In this document: piece by piece, positions 48,410 through 59,026 of the stretch | How the letters are laid out: every line of letters starts with the position of its first letter | Position numbering within the stretch: the first letter of the stretch is position 1 | NCBI RefSeq assembly: GCF_000786695.1 | Contig: NZ_CP009962.1 | Location: 3,038,001-3,102,000, forward strand | DNA: 64,000 nt | DNA from: Collimonas arenae | Lineage (GTDB): Bacteria > Pseudomonadota > Gammaproteobacteria > Burkholderiales > Burkholderiaceae_D | Direction: 5' to 3' | Notes under the pieces: generated by a model | Seen by the model: the letters and a program-made list of their open reading frames with translations, nothing else | The model's database searches: none | Told to the model about the DNA's origin: nothing | Program-made: the position numbers and the translations under genes

Positions 48410-49219
48410 TTACAGCCAAGGAAACAATCCCGTCGGCTGCTGTGGCAGTTGCCACTTCCGGTCGTAAGCCACTTGCGCCAGATATAAACCATCTGGCATG
48501 AAGGTCGGCGCCGCACGGCTCCGGTCACGCTGCAACAGCAGCTCGGCAATCCATTCCGGTGCTTTGCTGCCGTTACCGGCATAGATCAAGGAGCCGACAA
48601 TATTGCGCACCATGTGATGCAGGAAAGCATTCGCGCGCAAAGTAAATACGATCAGGTCGCCACGCCGCTCTATACTGATCTGATCCATAGTGCGCACCGG
48701 CGATTTAGCCTGGCATTCGATGGCGCGGAACGCCGAAAAATCGTGCGTACCAATCAAATGCGCCGCAGCATGCTGCATCAGTTCGACATCAAGCGGACGA
48801 AATACCCACCCTGCCTTTCCTTGCAGCAGCGGCGAACGGACTGGATTGTTATATAACAGATAATGATAGGTTCTTGTCGTAGCGCTGAAGCGTGCGTGAA
48901 AATTATCCTGCTCTCCGCCTTCACCTGACACAGGCAGCTCATGCGCCCAGCGCACGGCGATGGATGGCGGCAAGAAGGCATTCAGGCCGCGCACCCAGGA
49001 AAATATCTCGCGAGACAAGTCTGTATCAAAATGCACGACTTGCTCTAGCGCATGCACGCCGGAGTCGGTGCGCCCGGCGCAAGTGGTGGCAACTGCCCCC
49101 ATGGTGAATTTTTGCAAAGCAGCTTCCAGCCGGTCCTGCACTGTCTTGCCGCTGGGCTGGGTCTGCCATCCTTGCCAAGGTGTGCCGTCGTACTGCACGC
49201 CGAGAACGATACGTTTCAA
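48410..49219 (-). CDS. truA: tRNA pseudouridine synthase A (positions 38-40)
   Basis: 269 aa. Catalytic Asp lies in [14 protein letters not shown] (about 51). The C-terminal region has [18 protein letters not shown]. Converts U38-U40 of tRNA anticodon arms to pseudouridine. Lies between fimV and trpF, 82 bases before the latter. Confidence 0.96.
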   Translation of the reverse strand: MKRIVLGVQYDGTPWQGWQTQPSGKTVQDRLEAALQKFTMGAVATTCAGRTDSGVHALEQVVHFDTDLSREIFSWVRGLNAFLPPSIAVRWAHELPVSGEGGEQDNFHARFSATTRTYHYLLYNNPVRSPLLQGKAGWVFRPLDVELMQHAAAHLIGTHDFSAFRAIECQAKSPVRTMDQISIERRGDLIVFTLRANAFLHHMVRNIVGSLIYAGNGSKAPEWIAELLLQRDRSRAAPTFMPDGLYLAQVAYDRKWQLPQQPTGLFPWL

Positions 49220-49260
49220 TCCAACTCCCGTTATTCCTGTTATTTCCGTTACAAAGACAA

Positions 49261-49288
49261 ACGGGCGCTAGCATAACGCTGCGCCCGT
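49261..49288 (-). terminator. Terminator-like hairpin before truA
   Basis: ACGGGCGC/GCGCCCGT (perfect 8-bp arms, 12-base loop). On the minus strand it is followed by TTTGTCTTTGT. It probably ends fimV transcripts upstream of truA. Confidence 0.6.
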
Positions 49289-49320
49289 CCTTTGGCAAAA
49301 TGCTAAGGTGATTTTATCAG

Positions 49321-49351
49321 TGACTCGCTTCGTTCGTCAGGAAGCGAGTCA
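49321..49351 (-). terminator. Second hairpin after fimV
   Basis: TGACTCGCTTC/GAAGCGAGTCA: perfect 11-bp arms with a 9-base loop, 18 bases after the fimV stop. There is no U-run after it, so it may block 3' exonucleases rather than terminate by itself. Confidence 0.5.
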
Positions 49352-49368
49352 ATGATTACAAGCAGTGA

Positions 49369-52353
49369 TTACAACTTTGCAATCAACAACTTGGCTGCAT
49401 CTACCTGTTCTGCACTACCGCCCTTCAATACTTCCTCCAGTAACTCGCGTGCACCTTCCTTGTCGCCAATTTCCTTGTAAGCGACAGCCAGGTCAAGCTT
49501 GGTCGCCATTTCAGGATTCGCACTTGCCGACGCCGCCGGCTCAGGCGCTGCGTGGACAGGTACATTAGCGGCTACATTAGCTGCTGCAGGAGCGTGTGCC
49601 TGGACTGCGCTGTCCAGATCCAGGTTCATCCCGGACAGATTGAATTCCAGCGGCGCCACCATTGGTTCAACATGCTGCGCATACGAAGGTGCCGCAGGTG
49701 CCTTGACCTCTGCCTTAGTTTCAAAAGGCAGGTCGATATGTGCATGGGCCGGCTCGTAGTTCGACGGCTGACCGCCGGCCGGGAAATCCAGCGAACCAAA
49801 TGCAGTCACTGCTGGCGCAACCTTCTCTGCCGCCTTTGGCGCTGCCGTTGCAGCTGCTGCTGGAGCGGCGGCTTTATGATCCAGTTCGAAATCGAGCGAA
49901 TCAAGCATCGACTTGCCGGCTTCGTGGACTGGCGACAACAATACCGTGTTCTGGTTGGCAGACGCCGTACCAAGTTCTTCCAGATCAAAATCCATATCCG
50001 CGATCTGCGCATTGGCGGCGGCATTGCCGTGTTTGCCCAGCTCATTGTCAGTCAGCGGCGCCAGCAATTCTGTCGGTGCGGTATGCACCAGTTCAGGAAT
50101 CGGCGCAACTTGCGGCTGGGTCGGCGCCGTCAGCGAATTGAAGTCCAAAGCATCCATAGGCTGGGTAGGCGCTGTGATCGCGTCTGCCTTGGCGATCACT
50201 TGATCCTGCAGCTTGCCGCCACCGTATAGCGGATTGGCAGGGTCGACGCCCAAGCCAAGCGCTGCCGCTTGCTGCCAGTCTTCACCTTCGCCGCGAGTCA
50301 GGCTGTACAACTCGCTTGCCAGGATCTCAAACGAGCGTGGATCCTTGCGATTGGCATAGATCTCCAGCAGCTTGACGCGAATCGCATTGCGGCTAGGCTG
50401 GTTGCGCAAGGCTTCCTTCAGGATCTCTTCGGCCTGCGCATCCCTTCCGTAGGCGATGTACACGTCCGCCTCGGCGACCGGATCGACATTGGTATCGAGA
50501 TGACTGACCGATGGCACGAAATTCGAATTAAAAATGCTGTTCTTGGTGTCAACGCTCTGGCCGCCTGTCGAACCAAACAGCGAATTGCCCTTCAGTCCCG
50601 AATTTGTCATCGGCGCACCGCTGCTATCCAGGAAAGCTTGCTGGCGCGCGCGGTTGCGGCGATAGCGGAACAATCCGAGACCAGCCAGCAAAGCCACCAG
50701 AATGCCGCCAACCGGCAACAACAACGGATTCTCGGTCAGGCTCGCCAAAAGGCCTGGCTCTGGCGGCGGAGGCGCAGCCACTTTCGGTTTAACCACAGGC
50801 TTGGATGCGTCGGCTATTGGCGTCGCAGGCGCAGCGGCGACAGCATCAGTCGCTGCCGCTGAAGCTGCCGGAGCCGCGGCGGCGCCGGTGGCTACGATAG
50901 CTGCACCGCCAGCTGCTGTAGCATCTGCCGCCTCAACCTTGGCAGGGGTTACCACTGGCGCAGTTGCGGCTGGAGCTGCTGCCGGGGCTGGGACCTGGGT
51001 AGCCGGGACCGCTGGCGTAGCGGCGGCTGGCGCAGCAGGCTTCACATTGGCGGCCTGGTTCTGCAGATCAGCCAGATTCTTGTTCTTCAGTTCCAGCGTC
51101 TTTTGCAGATCGCTGACATTTTTTTCCAATTCCTTGACGCGTGCTTCTGCTTCAGCCGCAGCTTTTTCACGCGCGATCTTTTCTTCAGTTGCCGCGGTAG
51201 CCGCTGCCTTGGCATCGGCAGCACCGGCCGCAGCAGCGCCGCGTGACAACTTCAGCTTGTCTTTGGATTCGCTGGCGGGCGTGGCTTGCTCTTCCACCTT
51301 GGCAGTAATCTTGCCGCCGCTGCTTTGGCGGGATTCAGCAGCTACAGCCGGTGCAGCGGACTCAACCAGCCCCGCCAGCTTATTGCGATAGCTCTTGAAA
51401 TCGCTCGACTGAGCCAGCACAACGCTCTTGGCTTCCGATTTGCTGACGCTGCCCGCACTGGCGGCATCTGGAATTGACAGGATCTGACCGGAACGCAAGC
51501 GATTCATGTTCTTACCAACGAACGCACCTTCGTTGCTGCGGTACAGCGCCACCAGCATCTGGTCCAGCGAAATGCCTGCAGGCAGGTTTTCGCTGGCGAT
51601 ACGGGCCAGCGTGTCGCCCTTCTTGACATGATAATCGCCACCAGAAGACGCCGTTGCCGGAGCAGCTGGCGCGGCCTTGCCAGTGTTGCCGGAATTACTT
51701 GTGCTGCTGGACTTGCCGGCCGGTGCGCCGTTCGAGCCACTGGCAACTGCCCTGGCTGCTGCGGCGCGCGTGGCGTCTGAAATCGTCGAACCGGGTGTTA
51801 CCGACGACTGCGACTGCGCAGTCTGGCCCTGGCTTGGCGCCAAACGGGCGACAGGTGCGGCGGCAGCGCCACGTGCCGGCGCAGGCGCCGCCATCTGGGC
51901 CGGCTGTGCTTGGCGCTGGCCGGCTGGATCCAGCAACAAGGTGTATTCACGCACCAGGTGCGATTTGGTGCCGCCGAGTTCCATCAGCATGTCGACAAAC
52001 GGCTCATTGATCGGCTGGGTCGACGTCACCCGTACAAAACGGCGATCGCCGCGCTGGTCAATTGCAAATTGCAAGGACAACAAAGCCGGATTGAAATCGA
52101 TATTCGCTTTTTGATAAGTCTCCGGGCTAGCCAGTTTGGCGACCAGTCCGCCCGCTTCGTCCGAACTCACCGAAGTAAGTTCAATTTCTGCACGTAACGG
52201 TTGCCCCAGCGAGGACAGCACGGTTAATTTACCCAGTCCGGCTGCCTCGACATTCGACACCATCAGCAAGGTAGAAACCACAGCCGCGGTGAGGGTCTTT
52301 AAACCGGTGGAAATAAATTTATTCGATGAATTCAGGTGCATGTTGTGTGGCAT
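49369..52353 (-). CDS. fimV: FimV-family peptidoglycan-binding hub protein
   Basis: 994 aa. Signal peptide (TAAVVSTLLMVSNVEAAG), then the FimV N-terminal domain (GKLTVLSSLGQPLRAEIELT) and a LysM domain (YHVKKGDTLARIASENLPAG, about 245-300). A coiled-coil KELEKNVSDLQKTLELKNKN (about 405-440) and a long Ala/Pro linker follow. One membrane helix is near 560 (LLLPVGGILVALLAGLGLF), and the TPR-like C-terminal FimV domain (DLAVAYKEIGDKEGARELLE) ends the protein. FimV supports type IV pili, twitching and polar localisation in Pseudomonas. Very Ala-rich throughout. Confidence 0.92.
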   Translation of the reverse strand: MPHNMHLNSSNKFISTGLKTLTAAVVSTLLMVSNVEAAGLGKLTVLSSLGQPLRAEIELTSVSSDEAGGLVAKLASPETYQKANIDFNPALLSLQFAIDQRGDRRFVRVTSTQPINEPFVDMLMELGGTKSHLVREYTLLLDPAGQRQAQPAQMAAPAPARGAAAAPVARLAPSQGQTAQSQSSVTPGSTISDATRAAAARAVASGSNGAPAGKSSSTSNSGNTGKAAPAAPATASSGGDYHVKKGDTLARIASENLPAGISLDQMLVALYRSNEGAFVGKNMNRLRSGQILSIPDAASAGSVSKSEAKSVVLAQSSDFKSYRNKLAGLVESAAPAVAAESRQSSGGKITAKVEEQATPASESKDKLKLSRGAAAAGAADAKAAATAATEEKIAREKAAAEAEARVKELEKNVSDLQKTLELKNKNLADLQNQAANVKPAAPAAATPAVPATQVPAPAAAPAATAPVVTPAKVEAADATAAGGAAIVATGAAAAPAASAAATDAVAAAPATPIADASKPVVKPKVAAPPPPEPGLLASLTENPLLLPVGGILVALLAGLGLFRYRRNRARQQAFLDSSGAPMTNSGLKGNSLFGSTGGQSVDTKNSIFNSNFVPSVSHLDTNVDPVAEADVYIAYGRDAQAEEILKEALRNQPSRNAIRVKLLEIYANRKDPRSFEILASELYSLTRGEGEDWQQAAALGLGVDPANPLYGGGKLQDQVIAKADAITAPTQPMDALDFNSLTAPTQPQVAPIPELVHTAPTELLAPLTDNELGKHGNAAANAQIADMDFDLEELGTASANQNTVLLSPVHEAGKSMLDSLDFELDHKAAAPAAAATAAPKAAEKVAPAVTAFGSLDFPAGGQPSNYEPAHAHIDLPFETKAEVKAPAAPSYAQHVEPMVAPLEFNLSGMNLDLDSAVQAHAPAAANVAANVPVHAAPEPAASASANPEMATKLDLAVAYKEIGDKEGARELLEEVLKGGSAEQVDAAKLLIAKL

Positions 52354-52618
52354 GAAGGACTATCCGTTGGCGTATAAGGAAACAAATCTTGCTGAAAGCA
52401 AATACTGTACCCAGTTTTTTTAAAAATCAATATGCAGATTGACATGCAAGCTTAAGAATTCGCGATAAACATGATCAATTAGCAATAAATACCAGTATAT
52501 GCAACCAATAAATACCGCTAGATACATCAAGCCCGCTAAGACTTTCTTTAGGAAAATAATTAGCGGGCTTTATTGCAAGTCGGCAACAATATCACAACTG
52601 CCGCAACAAGTCAGGCTA
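52354..52618. other. Gap between asd and fimV
   Basis: 265 bases without a gene. It holds the asd terminator (52529-52570) and an AT-rich stretch just upstream of fimV that should contain the fimV promoter; I did not find clear -10/-35 boxes. Confidence 0.5.
52529..52570 (-). terminator. Hairpin after asd
   Basis: AAGCCCGCTAA (52529-52539) and TTAGCGGGCTT (52560-52570), perfect 11-bp arms around a 20-base loop, 48 bases after the asd stop. The trailing T-run on the minus strand is short. Confidence 0.6.
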
Positions 52619-53752
52619 TCAGTTATCCAGAACGATCCGCAACATGCGGCGCAACGGTTCCGCAGCGCCCCACAATAGCTGGTCGCCAACGGTAAATGCT
52701 GACAAATAATCGCCACCCATCTGCAATTTACGCAGACGACCGACAGGAATTGTCAGGCTACCGGTTACGGCCGCAGGCGTCAGATCGTGCATTGATGACT
52801 CTTTGTCATTAGGCACCACCTTCACCCACTGGTTATTGCTGGCGATGATGTCATTGATTTCATCCAGCGGCACATCTTTTTTCAGCTTGATGGTCAATGC
52901 TTGCGAGTGGCAGCGCATCGCGCCGATACGAATACACAGGCCATCCACCGGGATTACCTTGCCGCCATTGCTGAAACCATCGCCACGGCCGAGGATCTTG
53001 TTGGTTTCCGCGCCGGCCTTCCATTCTTCCTTCGACATGCCGTCGCCCAAATCCTTGTCGATCCACGGAATCAGGTTACCGCCCAGCGGGACGCCGAATT
53101 GCTTGATTTCGTCCGCAGCCATCGAACGCTGCTTGCCCAACACCTTGCGGTCGATTTCCAGAATCGCTGATTTCGGATCATCCAACAGCGCCTTGACTTC
53201 AGCGTTGATCGAGCCGAACTGCGTCAACAGCTCGCGCATGTGTTGCGCACCGCCGCCGGAAGCCGCCTGGTAAGTCATGGAAGTCATCCATTCGATCAGG
53301 TCGTGCTGGAACAAGCCGCCGAGACCCATCATCATGCACGATACGGTGCAATTGCCACCGATGTAGTTCTTGACGCCGCGCTTGAGGCCATCCTTGATGA
53401 CATCCAGGTTGACTGGGTCCAGCACAATGATGGCGTCATCCTTCATGCGCAGGGTCGATGCCGCGTCAATCCAGTAACCATTCCAGCCGGCTGCGCGCAG
53501 CTGCGGGAAAATCTCGCTGGTGTAGTCGCCGCCTTGGCAGGTAATAATGATGTCGCATTTTTTCAAAGCTTCAATATCGCTGGCGTCTTTTAACGTTGTT
53601 TCGTTTTTTGCCAGTGCCGGGGCTTTACCACCGGCATTTGAAGTTGAGAAAAATACCGGTTCGATATGGACGAAATCGCCCTCTTCCTGCATACGCTGCA
53701 ACAAGACCGAACCCACCATGCCACGCCAACCGACTAAACCAACCAGTTTCAT
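52619..53752 (-). CDS. asd: Aspartate-semialdehyde dehydrogenase
   Basis: 377 aa NADPH-dependent enzyme feeding lysine, threonine and methionine synthesis and cell-wall diaminopimelate. Nucleotide loop GWRGMVGS at the N terminus. The catalytic Cys lies in [15 protein letters not shown] (about 135). Full length. The start [11 protein letters not shown] at 53752 is the family N terminus; a frame to 53788 is not supported. Follows leuB; an inverted repeat (53772-53785) lies 20 bases upstream. Confidence 0.96.
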   Translation of the reverse strand: MKLVGLVGWRGMVGSVLLQRMQEEGDFVHIEPVFFSTSNAGGKAPALAKNETTLKDASDIEALKKCDIIITCQGGDYTSEIFPQLRAAGWNGYWIDAASTLRMKDDAIIVLDPVNLDVIKDGLKRGVKNYIGGNCTVSCMMMGLGGLFQHDLIEWMTSMTYQAASGGGAQHMRELLTQFGSINAEVKALLDDPKSAILEIDRKVLGKQRSMAADEIKQFGVPLGGNLIPWIDKDLGDGMSKEEWKAGAETNKILGRGDGFSNGGKVIPVDGLCIRIGAMRCHSQALTIKLKKDVPLDEINDIIASNNQWVKVVPNDKESSMHDLTPAAVTGSLTIPVGRLRKLQMGGDYLSAFTVGDQLLWGAAEPLRRMLRIVLDN

Positions 53753-53771
53753 TATTATTCCCCACAATAAA

Positions 53772-53785
53772 CGGGAAAATTCCCG
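53772..53785 (-). promoter_or_regulatory. Palindrome in the leuB-asd gap
   Basis: CGGGAAAATTCCCG. In the minus direction it can fold as CGGGA-ATTT-TCCCG followed by TTTATT, terminator-like, about 20 bases before the asd ATG. Could be an attenuator, an operator or chance. Confidence 0.35.
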
Positions 53786-53832
53786 CACTCCACACGCACT
53801 TCACATATCGGCAAATTCACCTGCCAAATTCT

Positions 53833-54903
53833 TTACCCTAGAGCCTTGACTACCGCCGCGCCCATTTCCTTAGTGCTGACCTTGGTCGTACCTGCCTCAT
53901 AAATATCCGCAGTGCGCAAACCTTGCGCCAATACTTTCTTGACCGCATTTTCGACGCGGTCGGCCTGCTCCGCCTTGTTCAGCGAGAAGCGCAACATCAT
54001 GGCGGCCGACAAAATGGTCGCCAGCGGATTGGCGATGCCCTTGCCTGCGATATCCGGCGCAGAACCGTGCGACGGTTCGTACAGACCTTTGTTGTTGGCA
54101 TCCAGCGAAGCCGACGGCAGCATGCCGATCGAGCCGGTCAGCATCGCAGCCTGATCCGACAAGATGTCGCCAAACATGTTGCCGGTAACAACAACGTCGA
54201 ATTTCTTCGGCGCGCGCACCAGCTGCATCGCGGCGTTATCGATATACATGTGGTCCAGCGCAACGTCAGGATATTCCTTGTGAACATCGGTGACGATGTC
54301 TCTCCAGAACTGGAAAGTCTCCAGCACATTGGCCTTGTCGACGCTGGTCAGACGCTTGTCGCGCTTTTGCGCAGCCTGGAACGCCACATGTGCGACACGG
54401 CGAATTTCGGATTCGGCGTAGCGCATAGTGTCGAAACCTTCGCGCTCCCCCTTGAAAGCGCCGTCCGGTGCCGTGCGGACGCCTCGCGGCTGGCCGAAAT
54501 AAACGTCGCCGGTGAGTTCGCGGACTAGCAGGATATCAAGACCGGAAACCACTTCCGGCTTCAGCGTCGAAGCACCGGCCAGTTCCGGATACAGGATCGC
54601 CGGACGCAGATTCGCGAACAGACCGAGATTCTTGCGCAAGCCCAGGATCGCCTGCTCAGGACGGAGCGAACGCTCCAGCGTATCGTATTGCCAATCGCCA
54701 ACTGCGCCGAACAAAATAGCGTCGGCTTCCTTTGCCAGCTTCAGGGTGCCATCAGGCAACGGATGACCATGTGCAGCATAGCCCGCGCCGCCAACCGCTG
54801 CGGTTTCCATTTCAAACTGTTCGCCAAGCACGTTCAATACATTGACCGCTTGCTCAACGATTTCCGGACCGATGCCATCACCTGGCAAAATTGCTATTTT
54901 CAT
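53833..54903 (-). CDS. leuB: 3-isopropylmalate dehydrogenase
   Basis: 356 aa leucine-pathway enzyme. GDGIGPEI at the N terminus. Substrate Args lie in [13 protein letters not shown], catalytic residues in [15 protein letters not shown], and the metal Asp in [32 protein letters not shown] gives the NAD site. Lies between leuD (56 bases) and asd. Confidence 0.97.
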   Translation of the reverse strand: MKIAILPGDGIGPEIVEQAVNVLNVLGEQFEMETAAVGGAGYAAHGHPLPDGTLKLAKEADAILFGAVGDWQYDTLERSLRPEQAILGLRKNLGLFANLRPAILYPELAGASTLKPEVVSGLDILLVRELTGDVYFGQPRGVRTAPDGAFKGEREGFDTMRYAESEIRRVAHVAFQAAQKRDKRLTSVDKANVLETFQFWRDIVTDVHKEYPDVALDHMYIDNAAMQLVRAPKKFDVVVTGNMFGDILSDQAAMLTGSIGMLPSASLDANNKGLYEPSHGSAPDIAGKGIANPLATILSAAMMLRFSLNKAEQADRVENAVKKVLAQGLRTADIYEAGTTKVSTKEMGAAVVKALG

Positions 54904-54959
54904 TTTTTCCTGGATTTGAATGATTCAAAAATATCGCATGTTGGCCAAGCTTCAGCCTA

Positions 54960-55607
54960 CTAAATGGTATTGCTCAACCAAGGCTGGGCAAACAGATGGC
55001 GCTCTTCGAAGTCGCGAATCTTGTCCGACTGCCGCAAAGTGAGGCCGATATCGTCAAGCCCGTTCAGCAGACAGTATTTACGGAATTCGCCGACTTCAAA
55101 CGGGAAAGCCACATTGCCGTTAGCGGTGCTGACCAGTTGCTTTTCCAGGTCGATAATGAGCTTATAACCTGGGAAAGCCTTGACTTCGTCAAACAAGCGG
55201 TCGATCTGCGCCTCTGGCAGCACGATCGGCAGCAAACCGTTCTTGAAGCAGTTATTGAAAAAGATATCGGCGAAACTTGGGGCGATAACAGCCCGGAAGC
55301 CATACTGATCCAGTGCCCAGGGTGCGTGCTCCCGCGACGAACCGCAACCGAAATTCTTGCGGGTCAGCAGGATTGAAGCACCTTGATAACGCTGCTGGTT
55401 CAGAACGAAATCCGAGTTCAGCGGACGCCGCGAATTGTCCATGCCCGGCTCGCCGTGATCCAGATAGCGCCATTCGTCGAACAGATTGGGACCGAAACCT
55501 GTACGCTGGATCGACTTCAGGAACTGCTTGGGGATAATGGCATCGGTATCGACGTTAGCGCGATCCAGCGGCGCCACCAAGCCGTCCAGCACAGTAAATT
55601 TATTCAT
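54960..55607 (-). CDS. leuD: 3-isopropylmalate dehydratase small subunit
   Basis: 215 aa swivelling domain of isopropylmalate isomerase. [19 protein letters not shown] at the N terminus and [15 protein letters not shown] mark the aconitase C-type fold. Works with LeuC, encoded just upstream at 55820-57220. The entericidin-type gene lies between the two. Confidence 0.97.
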   Translation of the reverse strand: MNKFTVLDGLVAPLDRANVDTDAIIPKQFLKSIQRTGFGPNLFDEWRYLDHGEPGMDNSRRPLNSDFVLNQQRYQGASILLTRKNFGCGSSREHAPWALDQYGFRAVIAPSFADIFFNNCFKNGLLPIVLPEAQIDRLFDEVKAFPGYKLIIDLEKQLVSTANGNVAFPFEVGEFRKYCLLNGLDDIGLTLRQSDKIRDFEERHLFAQPWLSNTI

Positions 55608-55659
55608 ACATTCATTCCAATAATGGTGCGGCGCCCGGGAGCACCGTCAAATGCGGCAA

Positions 55660-55785
55660 TTACTTGCCTTGAATCTTTTCGCCGACGTGTTCCACATCCT
55701 TGCCAAAGCCGTGGAAAGTATTGCAGGCACTCAGCACATAAACACTAGTCATCAACACACACAGGGTGACTAATTTCTTCATCAT
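55660..55785 (-). CDS. Entericidin-type small lipoprotein
   Basis: 41 aa, below usual ORF cut-offs. MMKKLVTLCVLMTSVYVLSAC is a signal peptide with lipobox LSAC (Cys21). The mature part is short (CNTFHGFGKDVEHVGEKIQGK) and matches the entericidin A/B pattern of G-x-D-x-x-x-x-G-x-x-I. E. coli entericidins form an antidote/toxin pair linked to stationary-phase lysis; whether this one acts likewise is not known. It sits between leuC and leuD, 34 bases after leuC. Confidence 0.88.
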   Translation of the reverse strand: MMKKLVTLCVLMTSVYVLSACNTFHGFGKDVEHVGEKIQGK

Positions 55786-55819
55786 TCTTTTATCCTTCTG
55801 TCTTTATTTATAGCGCACT

Positions 55820-57220
55820 TTATAACGCACGAACGTCGACGAAATGGCCAGCGATGCCCGCCGCTGCCGCCATCGCCGGGCTGACCAGATGGGTGCGTCC
55901 GCCCGCACCTTGCCGGCCTTCGAAATTACGGTTTGACGTGGAGGCGCAGCGCTCGCCCGGCTCCAACCGGTCGGCGTTCATCGCCAGGCACATCGAACAG
56001 CCAGGCTCGCGCCATTCGAATCCTGCATCCTTGAAAATCTTGTCCAGGCCTTCACGCTCAGCCTGTTCTTTGACCAGACCGGAACCCGGCACTACCATCG
56101 CCAGCTTGACATTGGAAGCACGGAATTTGCCACGCACCACCGCAGCTGCGGCCCGCAAATCCTCAATCCGCGAGTTGGTGCAGGAACCGATGAATACTTT
56201 GTCGATGCGAATATCTTCAATGGCGGTATTCGGTTTCAACGCCATATATGCCAGTGCCTTTTCCATGCCGTCGCGCTTGGTCGGATCTTTTTCCTTGTCG
56301 GGATCCGGAATGCGGCCATCCACCGCGACCACCATTTCAGGCGACGTGCCCCAAGTCACTTGCGGCTTGATATCAGCGGCGCTCAGGGTCACCACCATGT
56401 CGAACTTGGCGCCGGGATCGGAATGCAAGGTACGCCAGTAAGTCAAGGCGCGGTCCCAGTGTGGTCCGACCGGCGAGAACGGCCGGCCCTTGACATAGTT
56501 GACCGTGGTGTCGTCGACCGCAATCATGCCGGCGCGAGCGCCGGCTTCAATCGCCATGTTGCAGACTGTCATGCGGCCTTCCATCGACAACGCGCGGATC
56601 GCCGTGCCGGCAAATTCAATCGCATAGCCGGTGCCCCCGGCGGTGCCGATACGACCGATCACGGCCAGCACAATGTCTTTTGCCGTGACGCCGTCAGGAA
56701 TCGCGCCATCGACTTGCACCAACATCGATTTGGACTTCTTTGTCAGCAAAGTTTGCGTAGCCAGCACATGTTCGACTTCCGATGTGCCGATACCGTGCGC
56801 CAGACAGCCGAAAGCGCCATGGGTGGAAGTATGGGAATCGCCGCAGACTACAGTCATGCCCGGCAGAGTGGCGCCCTGCTCCGGCCCGATCACATGGACG
56901 ATGCCTTGGCGATGGTCGTTCATGCCGAAATAGGTCAGGCCATAGGTTTTGGCGTTGGCGTCCAGCGTTTCGACCTGCAAGCGCGATATCGGATCGGCAA
57001 TGCCATCGACGCGACCGGTAGTCGGTACGTTGTGATCAGCCACCATCAGGTTGGCCGGCAACCGCCATGGCTTGCGTCCGGCCAGTTTCAGTCCTTCGAA
57101 TGCCTGAGGGCTGGTGACCTCATGCAAAAGATGTCGATCGATATACAAAATCGCCGTGCCATCCTGTTCGGTATGGACAACGTGGGATTCCCAGAGTTTG
57201 TCGTAGAGCGTTTTAAGCAT
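55820..57220 (-). CDS. leuC: 3-isopropylmalate dehydratase large subunit
   Basis: 466 aa aconitase-family enzyme. The 4Fe-4S cysteines lie in [11 protein letters not shown] (about 346) and CSMCLAMN (about 409 and 412). [14 protein letters not shown] and the DH pairs near the N terminus (VADHNVPTT) are typical. First gene of the leu group. The 234 bases upstream (57221-57454) carry no gene and should include its promoter. Confidence 0.97.
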   Translation of the reverse strand: MLKTLYDKLWESHVVHTEQDGTAILYIDRHLLHEVTSPQAFEGLKLAGRKPWRLPANLMVADHNVPTTGRVDGIADPISRLQVETLDANAKTYGLTYFGMNDHRQGIVHVIGPEQGATLPGMTVVCGDSHTSTHGAFGCLAHGIGTSEVEHVLATQTLLTKKSKSMLVQVDGAIPDGVTAKDIVLAVIGRIGTAGGTGYAIEFAGTAIRALSMEGRMTVCNMAIEAGARAGMIAVDDTTVNYVKGRPFSPVGPHWDRALTYWRTLHSDPGAKFDMVVTLSAADIKPQVTWGTSPEMVVAVDGRIPDPDKEKDPTKRDGMEKALAYMALKPNTAIEDIRIDKVFIGSCTNSRIEDLRAAAAVVRGKFRASNVKLAMVVPGSGLVKEQAEREGLDKIFKDAGFEWREPGCSMCLAMNADRLEPGERCASTSNRNFEGRQGAGGRTHLVSPAMAAAAGIAGHFVDVRAL

Positions 57221-57454
57221 GATTGAGCGTGACCCAGGGCGGCTTGGAGACCGCGCAAAACAGTGAATTTAGCTCTTGATTATGCCATAGAAGCAGCCCA
57301 CAAATACTCTAGAAAATCGTGAAAATCACATACTTGGCCCGAGATTGTTGCTTATATTCACGTATTTGCTCCGCCCGAAGCGCCAAACCGGAAATTATTT
57401 ATCTCCTTATTTATGCCCTTGCTTACCTTATTAGCCAGCCAGTTGCTTAACCAT

Positions 57455-58339
57455 TCATTCGTTAGATTTAGCACGCAGATAATTCGATAGATTGAGCTTA
57501 CCGGTCGCCAAGGCCGTTCCAAGCAAGATGATCAGGCAACCAAAAACCATGCCGAGCGTCACCTGTTCTTTCAAGAAAATGGCGCCCCAAATTACCCCGA
57601 AGATCGGAATCAGAAAGGTTACCGAGGCAGCGTAGGCCGAGCCGACGCGATCCAGCAGGCGATAGAAAATCACGTAAGCGACACCGGTGCATAGCACGCC
57701 CAGAGCCAGCACCGAGTACCAGGCCGTACTGGAAACCGCCGCAGCCGGCCAGTAAATCAATGCCAGCGGCAACAGCACCAGGGTCGCAGCCAACTGGCTA
57801 CCGCAAGCCACTACAAATGGCGGCACACCGGCCAGACGGGTTTTCGAATAGTTGATGGCAAAACCGTAGGACAACGTGGCCAGCAACACTGCTGCTGTCG
57901 CTAGCCAGACGCCAGGCTGGCCTTCGCCGATCTTATCCCACACCAGCACAACCACGCCCACCATGCCGACCAACATGCCGATCACTTGCGGCCGGCTCAT
58001 CGGCGACTTCAGCCACACGAATGCAATCAAGCCGGTCCACAAAGGCACGGTGGCATTCAAGACCGCATCGAAACCGGCATTCACGTACAAGGTTGAATAG
58101 GCAAACAAGGAAAACGGCAAGGCTGAATTGGTGACGCCGACCACCAGCATCGGCCACAACTTGCTACGTAAATGATTGCGGGCCACGGCGGAACGCAATA
58201 CCGGAAACAACACCAGTGCAGCGATACCGACGCGCAAGGCTATCAACGGTACAGGCCCGAACTCTGGCGCGCCGATGCGCATGAAAAGAAACGATGCGCC
58301 CCAAATGGCCGCGAGAGAAAACAGTTCTGCAAGATTCAT
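57455..58339 (-). CDS. EamA/DMT-family transporter
   Basis: 294 aa with about ten hydrophobic segments forming two EamA repeats (LFSLAAIWGASFLFMRIGAPEFGPVPL near the N terminus; YVIFYRLLDRVGSAYAASVTFLIPIFGVIWG in the second half). Probable inner-membrane exporter of amino acids or metabolites; the substrate cannot be told. Start MNLAELFSL at 58339; the frame open to 58378 adds a hydrophilic leader without support. Not obviously part of the leu operon. Confidence 0.88.
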   Translation of the reverse strand: MNLAELFSLAAIWGASFLFMRIGAPEFGPVPLIALRVGIAALVLFPVLRSAVARNHLRSKLWPMLVVGVTNSALPFSLFAYSTLYVNAGFDAVLNATVPLWTGLIAFVWLKSPMSRPQVIGMLVGMVGVVVLVWDKIGEGQPGVWLATAAVLLATLSYGFAINYSKTRLAGVPPFVVACGSQLAATLVLLPLALIYWPAAAVSSTAWYSVLALGVLCTGVAYVIFYRLLDRVGSAYAASVTFLIPIFGVIWGAIFLKEQVTLGMVFGCLIILLGTALATGKLNLSNYLRAKSNE

Positions 58340-59026
58340 GACAGGCTTTTCGATTGAGATGGGACGGCGCAAATGCATCTGGCCGCAAGATGCGAATTAG
58401 CATGCGGCAATATAGCCGATTATCGCGGTCGCGTAAAAAACTCACGTTTTTAATACCCACATCGCACAACGAGAAACCTCCGAAACACATTGGAGCAGCG
58501 CACAATTTTCCATGCAAAACTCGCTCACCCATCAACGACCCATACGCAATTTCAGCGAGGAAATATGAAATACGCGTGAAAGGTTTGGCGCCTTGTCAAA
58601 AACGGACATCACGTTTTCGGGACAGTTTTTCCGTACGCCATCATTTGCAGCAACGCTATTTCGCACGTCAAGAATGACGTGGATTTTTTATATTTTTTTG
58701 TTAGCGCTCACATGATGCAGCACGGAAAAACACTATCCATATCGGCCAACTTATCTGTCCGAAGTCGACAAGGTTTTGTCGTTAACACTTCACCTTGCAA
58801 TCCTATTATCAGATCAACGCAAACGAGCGAAGACTCTAAACGGCACAGCTGTCGAAACCAATTTCACGATTTCCAATCACGCGCCGACCTGTCGGAATGA
58901 TGCGTCAACGCTCGTTGCCGGCGGCGCAGTTTCATATTTCAGATCACACAATTCTTGTCTATTGATCGGGGCGTATATAGATGAGACAACACGGTGAATG
59001 CCGCCCCTACCTTAAGGAGAATCAAA
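58340..59026. other. Long gene-free region with an orphan terminator
   Basis: 687 bases between the EamA gene (minus) and the first Gly-rich protein gene (plus). The only clear element is the plus-strand terminator at 58664-58699. A ribosome-binding-site-like GAGGAAAT followed by ATG and a stop four codons later is at about 58557-58579. I see no convincing ORF; a 73-codon frame at 58679 has no site for ribosome binding. Confidence 0.55.
58664..58699 (+). terminator. Orphan intrinsic terminator on the plus strand
   Basis: CACGTCA-AGAA-TGACGTG (58664-58681), then GATTTTTTATATTTTTTT. A 7-bp stem with a 4-base loop and a strong T-run, oriented so that it ends plus-strand transcripts, although no plus-strand gene lies upstream in this gap. 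Confidence 0.8.

Noticed and set aside
50702..51391. Ala/Ser-rich plus-strand frame resembling an exported protein
   Set aside because: Mirror of the Ala/Pro-rich linker of fimV; low complexity on both strands.
58565..58579. Four-codon ATG...TGA after GAGGAAAT, a possible leader peptide
   Set aside because: Too short to judge and no regulated gene follows; kept only as a note in the gap description.
58679..58900. 73-codon plus-strand frame after the orphan terminator
   Set aside because: No ribosome-binding site, composition not protein-like, and it begins in the terminator T-run.
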